From Acidimicrobiaceae bacterium (lineage in GTDB: Bacteria > Actinomycetota > Acidimicrobiia > Acidimicrobiales > RAAP-2): DNA of 51,063 bases. A model generated the notes under the pieces. The model made no database searches. It was given only the letters and a program-made list of their open reading frames with translations, and was not told the origin of the DNA. The translations under genes were made by a program, and so were the position numbers. Shown here piece by piece: positions 41,682-50,431 of the stretch. How positions within the stretch are numbered: the stretch's first letter is position 1; each line of letters starts with the position of its first letter. Location: the NCBI GenBank assembly GCA_027315315.1, contig DAHUYG010000001.1, forward strand, positions 1-51,063, read 5' to 3'.

Positions 41682-43688
41682 TCATGCGATCCCGCGAATG
41701 TGGTTACGAAAGTCCTCCTCGTCCCGGCACCGATCGAGACCCAGGTCGGCCGAGATCGCGCCCGCCTGCACGAGGTGGGCGAGGCTCTGGTCCATCGTCT
41801 GCATGCCGAACTGCGAGCCGGTCTGCATGAGCGAGTAGATCTGGTGGGTCTTGGCGGCCCGGATGAGGTTCTGGATGGCCGGGGTGGCCACCATCACCTC
41901 GGATGCGACCACCCGCCCGTTGCCGTCCACGATCGGCACCAGCTGCTGGGTGACCACCCCGCGGAGCGAGGAGGCGAGCTGGATGCGGATCTGCTCCTGC
42001 TGGCTCGGCGGGAACACGTCGATCACCCGGTCGATCGTCGAGGGCGCGTCCTGGGTGTGGAGCGTCGCGAACACGAGGTGGCCGGTCTCGGCCGCGGTGA
42101 GCGCGGTGGAGATGGTCTCGAGGTCACGCAGCTCGCCGACCAGGATCACGTCGGGGTCCTGACGGAGCACCCGGCGAAGGGCCTCGGAGAACGACGTCGT
42201 GTCCGAGCCCACCTCGCGCTGGGAGATGACCGAGCGCTTGTGGGTGTGCAGGAACTCGATGGGGTCCTCGACCGTGACGATGTGCAGCGGCTTGTTCCGA
42301 TTGATGATGTCGATGAGCGAGGCGAGCGAGGTCGACTTGCCCGATCCCGTCGGGCCCGTCACGAGCACGAGCCCGCGGCGCAGGTCGGTGAAGCCGCGCA
42401 CTGCCGCCGGCAGCCCGAGGTCGTCGAACTGGGGGATGTCGTGGGGAATGGGCCGCATGGCCACGGTGACGGTCCCTCGCTGGAGCGCCACGTTCACGCG
42501 GAACCGGCCGACGCCAGCGACCGAGTGCGACGTGTCGAGCTCGTGCTCGGCCTCGAAGCGCTCGCGCAGGGTCGCCGGCAGGACCCCGAAGATCATCTCC
42601 TGGAGCGTCTCGGCGTCGAGCGGTTCGATGTCGTCCATGGGGCGCAGCGCGCCGTGCAACCGGACCGTCGGGGCCAGGCCCGAGGTCAGGTGGAGGTCCG
42701 ATGCGCCGACGTTGACGACATAGCGCAGGAGGTCGTCGATGTGCAGCCGAAAGCCCATGTCGCTCGCCCGGCGCCGCCGGAACGAGGCCGAGCCGCCGAG
42801 GGTGTCGGCGAGCGAGGGCGGCCCCGACCCGGGCCCCTCCTCGGAGGAAGACGACGCGGTCGGTGCCATCGGCGTGGGAGGTGAAGGTGGAGGCGGTGGA
42901 GGCGGGGGGGCCGCGCTGCGGGGCGCGACCTCCTCGAGGTCCGCCGGTGCGCTCGGGACACCTGCTCTCGGCGGGGGTGGGGGCGGCACCTCTTGGACCG
43001 GCACCGGTGTCTCTTGGACCGGCTGGGGCACCGACGTCAGTATCGGCGGCGGGGGTGGGGGCGGCTCCTCGAGATCTGGCCGGATGGGGGTAGGCCGGTC
43101 GTCGACCCGAGCGTGACGCGGGGTCGGCTCGTTGCTGAGCGGGGGCACGCTCTCGAGCGGGCGGACCCGCTCGGTGACGGCCGGGGCTCCCGGGCCGGCG
43201 TCCTGTGTCTGCGCGCCGCGCCCGTTGCCCACGTGGACCTCGGCCGGCTGCACCATGCGGTCGACGACGATCGGGTTGGCGAGCACCGCCACGACCTCGT
43301 GGCCGAGGACACCGGCCAGCGTCGCCACGTCGGCGGCCTCGGGGGGCTCGGCGAACGCCGTGACCACCTGGCGGCCCGCGATGCGCAGCGGGATGGCACG
43401 GTGCTCGAGGGCGAGCATGGGCGGCAGGAGCTGACGAACCTCGCCGACGGGCGGTTCGAGCTCGAGGTCGACGACCCGCATCCGCGCCAGCTGCCCGAGC
43501 GTGTTGAGCACGACGTCGCGCAGCTGGGGCTCGCGCTGGACCAGGATCACGCTCAGGGGGATGTTGTTCTCCGTCGCCTGGACGAGGTAGGCGGCCACCT
43601 CGGACTCCGAGATGAACGCCCCGGCCACCAGGGCGCGGGCCAGACGCCGAGACCACTCGGCGCGATTGGCACTCGAGACCGGGCTCAC
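41682..43688 (-). CDS. pilT: PilT-type retraction ATPase with extra N-terminal MshEN-like domain
   Basis: A 668-residue protein. Residues about 315-668 are a complete PilT: GASDLHLTSG, Walker A GPTGSGKS (445-452), the VTVEDPIEF Asp box, Walker B DPDVILVGELRD and the HTQDAPSTIDR His box. Residues 15-145 look like a GspE N-terminal (MshEN) domain (LPPMLALEHRAIPL ... VVTAFAEPPEAADVATLAGVLG), and 155-300 is a Pro-rich linker. PilT enzymes normally have no such N-terminus; MshEN domains belong to assembly ATPases and can bind c-di-GMP. The GTG start overlaps the pilB stop. A second, ordinary pilT lies at 47110. Confidence 0.9.
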   Translation of the reverse strand: MSPVSSANRAEWSRRLARALVAGAFISESEVAAYLVQATENNIPLSVILVQREPQLRDVVLNTLGQLARMRVVDLELEPPVGEVRQLLPPMLALEHRAIPLRIAGRQVVTAFAEPPEAADVATLAGVLGHEVVAVLANPIVVDRMVQPAEVHVGNGRGAQTQDAGPGAPAVTERVRPLESVPPLSNEPTPRHARVDDRPTPIRPDLEEPPPPPPPILTSVPQPVQETPVPVQEVPPPPPPRAGVPSAPADLEEVAPRSAAPPPPPPPPSPPTPMAPTASSSSEEGPGSGPPSLADTLGGSASFRRRRASDMGFRLHIDDLLRYVVNVGASDLHLTSGLAPTVRLHGALRPMDDIEPLDAETLQEMIFGVLPATLRERFEAEHELDTSHSVAGVGRFRVNVALQRGTVTVAMRPIPHDIPQFDDLGLPAAVRGFTDLRRGLVLVTGPTGSGKSTSLASLIDIINRNKPLHIVTVEDPIEFLHTHKRSVISQREVGSDTTSFSEALRRVLRQDPDVILVGELRDLETISTALTAAETGHLVFATLHTQDAPSTIDRVIDVFPPSQQEQIRIQLASSLRGVVTQQLVPIVDGNGRVVASEVMVATPAIQNLIRAAKTHQIYSLMQTGSQFGMQTMDQSLAHLVQAGAISADLGLDRCRDEEDFRNHIRGIA

Positions 43689-46108
43689 ATGACCACCCGG
43701 AGGACCTCTTCGAGCGTGGTGTGACCCTGCACCGCTCGGAGCAAACCGTCTGAACGCAGTGTTCGCATCCCCTGCTCACATGCCTTTCGCTCGATGTCGC
43801 CGATCGATGACTGCTGGATGATCATTCGGTCGATCTCCTCGGTCACGTTCATGACTTCCGCCAGCACCATGCGGCCCTGGTACCCGGTATTGGCGCAGCT
43901 CCGGCACCCGACGGCGCGGTGCAGCGTCGAGATGTCCAGACCCTCGATGTCGGACTCCGAATAACCCGCCGCGTAGAAGTCCTTCTCGGACGCGTCGTAG
44001 GGCTCCTTGCAGACCGTGCACAGCACCCGGGCGAGCCGCTGGGTGAGGACGCTGCCGACCGCCGAGGTGACGAGAAAGGGCTCGATCCCCATCTCGGTCA
44101 GCCGCAGAGGCGTCGACGCCGCGGTGTTCGTGTGGAGCGTCGTGAGCACGAGGTGGCCGCTCAGGGCGGCCTCCATGGCGATGTTCGCCGTCTCGGTCGA
44201 GCGGACCTCGCCGATCAGGATGATGTCGGGGTCCGAGCGCAGGATCGACTTCAACGCGCTCGCGAAGGTCAGCCCGGCCTTCGGGTTGATCTGGACCTGG
44301 GTGGCCCCGTCGATCAGGTACTCGACAGGGTCCTCGACCGTCACGACCTTCTTCTCGGGGGTCATGATCTCGGTCAGCGTCGAGTACAAGGTGGTGGTCT
44401 TGCCGGCCCCGGTCGGGCCGGTGACCACGATCACGCCGTAGGGCTTGCTGTACGAACGGGCGAAGCGCTCAAGGGTGTCGGGAGGGAACCCGAGCTCGGG
44501 CAGGGTCTTCAGGCTCTGGGACTTGTCGAGCACCCGCATGATCATGCTCTCGCCCCAGACGGTCGGCAGGGTAACGAGCCGCAGGTCGAGCTGCCGATCG
44601 CTCACCGTGAGCGAGACTCTCCCCTCCTGGGGGATCCGGTGCTCGGTGATGTCCATGTCGCCGATCACCTTCAGCCGGCTGACCACCGCCGAGGCGATCG
44701 TCGGGGACGCCGTCGAGGCCTCGTGCATGACGCCGTCGATCCGCAAGAGGATCCTCAGCGCGTTGGGGGTCGGCTCGATGTGGATGTCCGACGCCCGCTC
44801 GTTCAGGGCCTGCAGGATGAGCAGGTTGACGTAGCGGACGATGGGGGCGTCCTCGACGACGGCCTGGATGTTCTCGAGATCCGTCGCTCGCGAGGTCGAT
44901 GCCGCCGCGTCCTGGGCCAGCGCCGAGACCTCGATGGTCGCGTCCCGCGAGATCCGGTTGTAGTGGGTGAGCTGGGAACGGGTCGCCACGACCGGCTTGA
45001 AGTTCCGCCCCATGATCGTCCGGAGGTCGTCCATCGCGAACACGTCGGTCGGGTTCGCCATCGCGACGACCGGGACGCCGTCCTCGAACGCGATGGGCAG
45101 CACCACGTGGTGCTCCGCTGTCGATTGGGGGATGAGCGCGACCGCGGTGCGATCGATGTTCACCTTGTTGAGGTCGACGAACTCCAGGCCGACTTCCTGG
45201 GCCATCGCCCAGACCAGGTCGTCCTCGGTGGCGAGCTTGCGGTTGAACAGGTAGCGGGCGAGCGACTCGCCGGTCGCCGCGGCCTGCTCCAACGCAGCCA
45301 GCATGTCGGCCTCCGAGGCTCGCCTCGATTCGACGAGCGCCCGGGCGAGCGGCGGCGCGTCGGATGGCAACCCCGAGGGTCCCGTCATCGTCTCCACGGC
45401 CTGGGCGGCGAGCGCGAGGTCCGCGAATCCCGGCGGCGCCGGGGGTGTCGGCGGCGGCGCGGCGGTCCCGGATGGGGGCGCCGGCGCGTGTGCGAGCGGT
45501 TCGTCGCTCGGAACGACCCAGGCAGCGTCCGGGACGGAATGCGAGCTCGGGGCTTCGGATGCGGCGTGCCTCGGCGGCGCGTCGGCCGGCGCAGGCTCTG
45601 TGCGCGGTGGAGCCGGCACCGGGGGCGCGGGTGGCAGCGGAGCCGGGACACCCGGCGACGGGGCAGCCGGATCGGGGGCCGTCGACGGCGGAGGCGACGG
45701 AGGAGGGGGCGGCGACGGCCAGTCGGCCTGCGGGACTCCCGTGAAGGGCTTCGCTTCGACCCGGGTCGGCTCGGCGGGTGGTGCCGGAGCGGCGTCGTCG
45801 ACCCGGTCCGGCGAATAGAGGCGGTCGATTGCTCGCTCGATCTGATCGTCGCGCGCCACCACGGCGAAGAACTCGCGACCGAGCGCTGCCCGGAGGTCGT
45901 CCATTGCGACGATGTCGCCGGGGTCGGCCACCGCGATGACGGGGGTCCCGAGGCGTCGGCCCATGGGAACGGCCTTGTGGCGGCGCGCCACACCCTCGGG
46001 GATGATCGACTCGGCCCCCGGCGCGAGGGCGGTGTTGGTCAAGTCGACAAACCGGAGCTTGTGGTCTTCGGCCAGGCGGCGGGCGGTCGCCGTCGCTGTG
46101 TCAGTCAA
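43685..46108 (-). CDS. pilB: type IV pilus assembly ATPase PilB
   Basis: An ~807-residue GspE/PilB motor that powers pilus extension. In order it has an N-terminal half-MshEN segment (residues 1-105), a Pro/Ala-rich linker (110-235), a full MshEN domain (about 245-390, with YLFNRKLATEDDLVWAMAQE and IPQSTAEHH) and the ATPase. Walker A is GPTGAGKTTT (564-573), Walker B SDPDIILIGEVRS, and the zinc tetracysteine CTVC (697-700)/CRSC (735-738) marks assembly rather than retraction ATPases. The start is uncertain. TTG at 46108 fits the domain boundary; TTG at 46117 and an ATG at 46243 are in frame, but the added N-terminus of the latter looks non-coding. First gene of the pilB-pilT-pilC operon. Confidence 0.93.
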   Translation of the reverse strand: MTDTATATARRLAEDHKLRFVDLTNTALAPGAESIIPEGVARRHKAVPMGRRLGTPVIAVADPGDIVAMDDLRAALGREFFAVVARDDQIERAIDRLYSPDRVDDAAPAPPAEPTRVEAKPFTGVPQADWPSPPPPPSPPPSTAPDPAAPSPGVPAPLPPAPPVPAPPRTEPAPADAPPRHAASEAPSSHSVPDAAWVVPSDEPLAHAPAPPSGTAAPPPTPPAPPGFADLALAAQAVETMTGPSGLPSDAPPLARALVESRRASEADMLAALEQAAATGESLARYLFNRKLATEDDLVWAMAQEVGLEFVDLNKVNIDRTAVALIPQSTAEHHVVLPIAFEDGVPVVAMANPTDVFAMDDLRTIMGRNFKPVVATRSQLTHYNRISRDATIEVSALAQDAAASTSRATDLENIQAVVEDAPIVRYVNLLILQALNERASDIHIEPTPNALRILLRIDGVMHEASTASPTIASAVVSRLKVIGDMDITEHRIPQEGRVSLTVSDRQLDLRLVTLPTVWGESMIMRVLDKSQSLKTLPELGFPPDTLERFARSYSKPYGVIVVTGPTGAGKTTTLYSTLTEIMTPEKKVVTVEDPVEYLIDGATQVQINPKAGLTFASALKSILRSDPDIILIGEVRSTETANIAMEAALSGHLVLTTLHTNTAASTPLRLTEMGIEPFLVTSAVGSVLTQRLARVLCTVCKEPYDASEKDFYAAGYSESDIEGLDISTLHRAVGCRSCANTGYQGRMVLAEVMNVTEEIDRMIIQQSSIGDIERKACEQGMRTLRSDGLLRAVQGHTTLEEVLRVVM

Positions 46109-46351
46109 CGTGTCCAATCCTCGTGTTGGCGGCTCCGACGATCTCCCGGCTGATCTCGCAGGGGTACCGACGGTGGCCTCTTCGCGTCGGCATGGCTCTC
46201 CTCGGGCCGTCCCGTCCCAGTCCCTGGACCCGGGCAGGTCCATGCCGAATCAGCTTAGGTTTCAACCCCTTGAAATTGGGGGACCGTCGGGCACACTTTT
46301 CGCCCGCGACCAGGAGCTTCGTGCACGGCGGCGGCCACTACAGTCGCCCGG

Positions 46352-47107
46352 GTGGAAAGCACCGCCACCAGGGTCCTGGCGACGGTGGCGAGCGGGGTGC
46401 TCGGCCTGCTCATCGGATCGTTCCTGAACGTGGTCGTCTACCGCCTGCCGAGGGGCGAGTCGGTGGTCCACCCGCCGTCGCACTGCACGGTGTGCCAGGC
46501 CCAGCTGGGTGCGCTCGAGAACATCCCGGTCGTGTCGTGGCTCGCTCTCGGCGGGCGCTGCATGCACTGTCGGGCGCCAATCTCGCCGCGCTACCCCGTC
46601 GTCGAGCTCCTCACGGGCGCGCTCTTCGCCGGGCTGGCGCTGGCCCTGCCCGACGTCGCGCCCCTGGCCTCGCTCGACGCCGTCCTCGCAGGCGTGCTCG
46701 CGACGGTGCTCGTCGACCTCGACGGCCTGGAGGTGCCGCCCTCGCTCGGGTGGCTGACCCTCGTCGCCGCCGCCACGCTGATCGCGGTGTCGGTCGCGAC
46801 CTCGGACCTCGGCCGCCTGGGCTGGGCTGGCATCGACGCCGGTGCCGCCATCGCCGCCTGCGGCCTGCACATCGGTGCCGGGCGCGGCACCCCCTCGGGG
46901 CGGGCAGCGGCGCTGGCTTCCAGTGCGGCGTGGGGCTTCGCCGCGGGGTGGGTCGCCCAGGGCGGCGGCCTCGCCATCGGCGTCGTCTGGGCGCTGCTCG
47001 CGCTGGCCGGATGGCTTCGGGGGGACGGGGGCCGCCGAGGGATGGTGGCCGCGGCGGGGGCGGTGTCGGTCGCGACGATCGTCGCCGGGGCGATCGCGAC
47101 CCGTTAG
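46352..47107 (+). CDS. pilD: prepilin peptidase-like protein PilD lacking the GxGD motif
   Basis: A 251-residue A24-family membrane protein. The N-terminal methylation domain is intact: [18 protein letters not shown], the zinc-binding pairs CTVC and CMHC, and [11 protein letters not shown]. The peptidase half follows with [13 protein letters not shown], where the first catalytic Asp can be placed. The second catalytic motif, GxGD followed by Lys, should come about 60 residues later and is absent; the corresponding stretch reads [13 protein letters not shown]. Canonical IPD is also VPP. It may be a methyltransferase-only or inactive paralogue, with a functional peptidase elsewhere. GTG start. 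Its stop is 2 bases from the convergent second pilT. Confidence 0.85.
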   Translation: MESTATRVLATVASGVLGLLIGSFLNVVVYRLPRGESVVHPPSHCTVCQAQLGALENIPVVSWLALGGRCMHCRAPISPRYPVVELLTGALFAGLALALPDVAPLASLDAVLAGVLATVLVDLDGLEVPPSLGWLTLVAAATLIAVSVATSDLGRLGWAGIDAGAAIAACGLHIGAGRGTPSGRAAALASSAAWGFAAGWVAQGGGLAIGVVWALLALAGWLRGDGGRRGMVAAAGAVSVATIVAGAIATR

Positions 47108-47109
47108 CC

Positions 47110-48210
47110 CTACGCGACCCCGCCGGTGCGGACCAACCCGCGCCGCTCGAGCACCACCCGCAGGTCGTGGGGGTTGGACGCGCCCTCGAGCGCCTCTTGG
47201 AGGGTGATCACGCCCTCCTCCATCAGGTTGGCGAGCGACTGGTCGAAGGTGCGCATGCCGTAGTACTCGCCCTCGGACACGATCGACTCGATCTCCGAGG
47301 TGATGTCGGGGTCGAGGATGCACTGGCGGATCCTGCCGTTGGCCACCATGATCTCGAGCGCAGCCACCCGACCGCCCCCGTCGGCCCGCCGGACGAGCCG
47401 TTGGGCGACGGTCCCCCGGAGCGACCCGGCGAGCGACACCCGGATCTGCTGCTGTTGGTGCGGAGGGAAGAAGTCCACGATGCGCGTGACGGTCTCGGTC
47501 GCGTTGATCGTGTGCAGCGTGGTGAGCACCAGGTGCCCGGTCTCCGCCGCGGTGAGGGCCGCGAAGGCCGTCTCACGGTCACGCATCTCGCCCACCAGGA
47601 TCACATCGGGATCCTGGCGGAGCACGACGCGCATGGCGGTGGCGAACGAGTCGGTGTCGAATCCGACCTCGCGCTGTTCGATGGCCGCAAGCTGGTCGCG
47701 GTGCAGGTATTCGATCGGGTCCTCGATGGTCACGATGTGACAGGCGCGGGTGCGGTTGACGTGGTCGACCATGGAGGCGAGGGTCGTGGTCTTCCCCGAG
47801 CCGGTCGGCCCGGTGACGAGCACGAGCCCGCGCTGTTCGGAGGCGAGCTCGTAGACGACCTCGGGCAGCCCGAGCTCCTGGCGGGTGGCCGGCGCGGCCC
47901 GGACCCGCCGGAACACGAGGGCGACCGTGCTGCGTTGATAGAAGGCGTTGACCCTGAAGCGCGCCAGGCCCGGGACCGAGTAGGCGAAGTCGACCTCGTG
48001 ATGGCGGTGGAACGCCTCGGCGACCCGGGGCGGCGTGATCGCTGCCACCACCGCTGCGGTGTCCTCCGGGCTGAGCGGGAGCTCGTCGACGAGCGTGCGC
48101 AGCTCGCCGTTGATCCGCATCCGTGGCGGTGCGCCCGCCTTCAGGTGGAGGTCCGAGCCGTCCCACTGGTCGAGGAGCGTGAGAAGGCGCTCGAGCTCGG
48201 CGGGACTCAC
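47110..48210 (-). CDS. pilT: PilT-family twitching motility ATPase (second copy)
   Basis: A 366-residue protein of normal PilT length: GSDLHLKAGAPP near the N-terminus, Walker A GPTGSGKTTT, IEDPIEYLH, Walker B DPDVILVGEMRD and the HTINATETVTRI His box. It depolymerises pili or modulates retraction. The usual AIRNLI-type motif of the C-terminal domain is changed (GRIRQCI), a difference also seen among PilU-like accessory motors. GTG start. It is a single-gene unit, leftward, convergent with pilD. Confidence 0.93.
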   Translation of the reverse strand: MSPAELERLLTLLDQWDGSDLHLKAGAPPRMRINGELRTLVDELPLSPEDTAAVVAAITPPRVAEAFHRHHEVDFAYSVPGLARFRVNAFYQRSTVALVFRRVRAAPATRQELGLPEVVYELASEQRGLVLVTGPTGSGKTTTLASMVDHVNRTRACHIVTIEDPIEYLHRDQLAAIEQREVGFDTDSFATAMRVVLRQDPDVILVGEMRDRETAFAALTAAETGHLVLTTLHTINATETVTRIVDFFPPHQQQQIRVSLAGSLRGTVAQRLVRRADGGGRVAALEIMVANGRIRQCILDPDITSEIESIVSEGEYYGMRTFDQSLANLMEEGVITLQEALEGASNPHDLRVVLERRGLVRTGGVA

Positions 48211-48303
48211 AGCGGGTTAGCTTAGGGCCGCGCCCCGCGCCCACCGAGGACGGTGTGCTCCCCGGCCGGGCGCACTACGAGATGAGCCGTCCCCCAAAGA
48301 GGG

Positions 48304-48615
48304 TCAGGCGAGGTTGACGGCCCGCAGCTCGTCGAGCGAGAGCTCGGCGGTCGCATCCCCGCCGCACTGCGGGCAGTGCTCGACGTGGCGCCACGAGCGC
48401 AAGAGCCTCGTCCCCTCCGCGTTCAGCATCACGACGAAGGACTCCGAGTAGGGGTCCAACTCCAGCCCGAAATACGGCCGCCAGGCCGTGGAGGCGCTCG
48501 GGGCGTCGAGCTTGAGCCCCTTCAGGATCCGGCGAAAGCGCATCCTGGTGGTGTCGAAGAGCCATGTGCTGTGGCACGACTCGAGGACGAGCGGCACATC
48601 GGTCGTCTGTTGCAC
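48304..48615 (-). CDS. hypothetical protein with C-terminal zinc-ribbon-like CxxC
   Basis: A 103-residue protein with a basic middle (DTTRMRFRRILKGLKLD) and a C-terminal CPQCGG pair, plus a Cys-His near the N-terminus (ESCHSTWLFD) that could complete a zinc site. GTG at 48615 is taken as start because the first recognisable strand begins right after it; an in-frame upstream start at 48684 would add 23 residues. No family recognised. It lies between the second pilT and the carboxyltransferase, all leftward. Confidence 0.6.
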   Translation of the reverse strand: MQQTTDVPLVLESCHSTWLFDTTRMRFRRILKGLKLDAPSASTAWRPYFGLELDPYSESFVVMLNAEGTRLLRSWRHVEHCPQCGGDATAELSLDELRAVNLA

Positions 48616-48768
48616 GGATCGATCTTGCCTCCCGGGCACGACAAATCGGCCTCGGCTCCATTGCGGTTGAGTGACGGTCGGCAAAACCCCAGTTCACGGG
48701 CCTTTCCGGCCGGGATCAACCAACGCCCCTGGTCAGAGACCCTTTCCTCCCGATGCCTTAGGCAAGAT

Positions 48769-50145
48769 TTACATCGGCCCAGCGTCGTGCTTGCGCCCGA
48801 CCAGCCGCTCGCGCCTCGAGGCGACGTTGGCGAGCGCCCGAGCCAGCTCGCGGCGGGTGTCTGCGGGATCGATGATCATGTCGAAATAGCCGCGCTCGGC
48901 CGCCTCCCAGGGTGCGAGGAACCTGGCCGCGTACTGCTCCTCGCGGCGGCTGCGCTCTTCGTCGTCGGCCGAACGGTGGAGAATCTGCACCGCGCCGCGT
49001 GCTCCCATGACCGCCGGCTGGGAGCCCGGCCAGCCGATGCACAGCGTGCTGCCGATCCCTTTGGAGTCCATGACGATGTACGCCCCGCCCATCGACTTGC
49101 GCAGCGTGATCGCGATGCGGGGCACGGTCGCCTCGGCATATGCAAACACGAGCTGTGCACCGTGGCGGATCATCCCCCGCCACTCGAGGTCCTTGCCCGG
49201 AAGGAAGCCGGGCGTGTCCACCAAGGTGAGGATCGGCAGGTTGAACGCGTCGCACAGGCGGACGAACCGCGCCCCCTTCTGGGATGCGGCGATGTCGAGG
49301 GTCCCCGCCAACGAGCGCGGCTGGTTGGCGACGACCCCGACGGCCCGGCCGCCGAGGCGGACGAAGGACGTGACGAGCTGTGGGGCCCACCGCCCCCAGA
49401 GCTCCCGGCTGACCCCGTCGTCGGCGACGGCCGTGATCCCGTCACGCACGTCGTACGCCGCGTTGTCCCGGACAGGGACCACCTCCCGCAGCTCCGGTAC
49501 CGACCGTTGCAAGGGATCAGACGTAGGAAGAAGCGGCGTCTCCGCATCGGCGTGGTCGGGGAGATAGGACAGGAGCTCACCGGCGACGTCCAGTGGGTCC
49601 TCGGTCTCCACGGCGCACAGTCCGCTCGTGAGGGCGTGCATCCCCGCGCCTCCCCGAGCCTCGGGACGCAGCCGGACGCCGGTGAACGCCTGGACCATCG
49701 AGGGACCCGAGACGAACGCCACTGCTTCCCCGGTCATCGCGACCAGGTCGGCCAAGCCCAACAGGAGCGCCGGTCCCGAGATGGCCGGTCCGACGACGAC
49801 GACGACCACCGGGACGATCCCCGAGCAGGCGGCGACGGCCGCGGCCGCCCGGCCCCACCCGTGCCGCGCATCCACCCCGTCGGACACGTCGGCGCCGCTG
49901 GTCGCCAGCTCGAGCAGCAACGGCAACCGGAGGGCGCAAGCCGCCCGGGCCGCGGCCGCCAGGCTCTCGCCGTCCTTGCCGGCCAGTGCGCCCCGACGCC
50001 GGTCGGACGCCGTCCGGGCGACCACCACCCGCCGCCCGTCGAGCTCTCGCAGCTCCACGCCGACCGTGCCGTCGACCGAGCCCCGCAGCGGCACTCCGCC
50101 GCGGGCAGCCGCAAGGGCGGTCACCTGGCCCCATCCCGTCGTCAT
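48769..50145 (-). CDS. acyl-CoA carboxylase carboxyltransferase (beta) subunit
   Basis: A 458-residue carboxyltransferase of the AccD/PccB family, moving CO2 from carboxybiotin to acetyl- or propionyl-CoA. The two crotonase-like halves are visible: SGADVSDGVDARHGWGR, VVGPAISGPALLLGLADLVA and SGPSMVQAFTGV in the first; FVRLCDAFNLPILTLVDTPG, IRHGAQLVFAYAEATVPR, RKSMGGAYIVMDSKG and MGARGAVQIL in the second. It is some 60-90 residues shorter than typical PccB/AccD5 at the N-terminus, and the first-half Gly-Gly (SGGARIQEG type) is altered to SGADVSDG. The biotinylated alpha subunit is not in the window. ATG at 50145. Confidence 0.87.
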   Translation of the reverse strand: MTTGWGQVTALAAARGGVPLRGSVDGTVGVELRELDGRRVVVARTASDRRRGALAGKDGESLAAAARAACALRLPLLLELATSGADVSDGVDARHGWGRAAAAVAACSGIVPVVVVVVGPAISGPALLLGLADLVAMTGEAVAFVSGPSMVQAFTGVRLRPEARGGAGMHALTSGLCAVETEDPLDVAGELLSYLPDHADAETPLLPTSDPLQRSVPELREVVPVRDNAAYDVRDGITAVADDGVSRELWGRWAPQLVTSFVRLGGRAVGVVANQPRSLAGTLDIAASQKGARFVRLCDAFNLPILTLVDTPGFLPGKDLEWRGMIRHGAQLVFAYAEATVPRIAITLRKSMGGAYIVMDSKGIGSTLCIGWPGSQPAVMGARGAVQILHRSADDEERSRREEQYAARFLAPWEAAERGYFDMIIDPADTRRELARALANVASRRERLVGRKHDAGPM

Positions 50146-50261
50146 GGCCGTCCGCACGACGACGATCCTACGAGGCAGCGCCGACGGCACCCCAACTGGA
50201 CGTGAGGACGGCCCCACCGAGCGGCGCGTCGCCTGGCCGCCGGCCGCAACCGCCGTGTCGC

Positions 50262-50286
50262 GCCCGGATCTCGGGCCGATTTTGTT
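50262..50286 (+). terminator. terminator-like hairpin in the pilM leader
   Basis: GCCCG and CGGGC pair around the loop GATCT and are followed by CGATTTTGTT on the plus strand. It lies between divergent accD-type and pilM genes, so no upstream gene needs termination on this strand. It may be an attenuator in a long pilM leader or simply chance. Confidence 0.35.
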
Positions 50287-50355
50287 GGGTCCCGGGGCTC
50301 ACGATCCGCCGCCAAGCGGCCGATCCACACACCACGGGGGGTTACGGGATGGGGG

Positions 50356-50413
50356 CCGCCGGGCGCCGCGCATGCGGAGGTGCGCAGGCCCGGCGGTGCC
50401 CGCGTAAGGGCGC
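50356..50413 (+). promoter_or_regulatory. structured leader with two hairpins upstream of pilM
   Basis: CCGCCGGGC (50356-50364) pairs perfectly with GCCCGGCGG (50388-50396). Inside, GCGCA pairs with TGCGC, leaving an 8-base loop that displays GGAGG. A second small hairpin (GCCC/GGGC, 50398-50411) follows, and the real ribosome binding site GGGGAGG lies just after it at about 50415-50421. The fold could act on translation or transcript stability of the pilM operon. It does not match the c-di-GMP-I riboswitch consensus. Confidence 0.45.
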
Positions 50414-50431
50414 AGGGGAGGTGACAGACGC

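Noticed and set aside
43919-46153. A 744-residue plus-strand frame opposite pilB
   Set aside because: Arg/Gly/Asp-rich shadow translation with no domain; pilB on the other strand is unequivocal.
50240-50431. Possible c-di-GMP-I riboswitch upstream of pilM
   Set aside because: The conserved GGGCAAACC and ACGCAAAGCC elements are not present.
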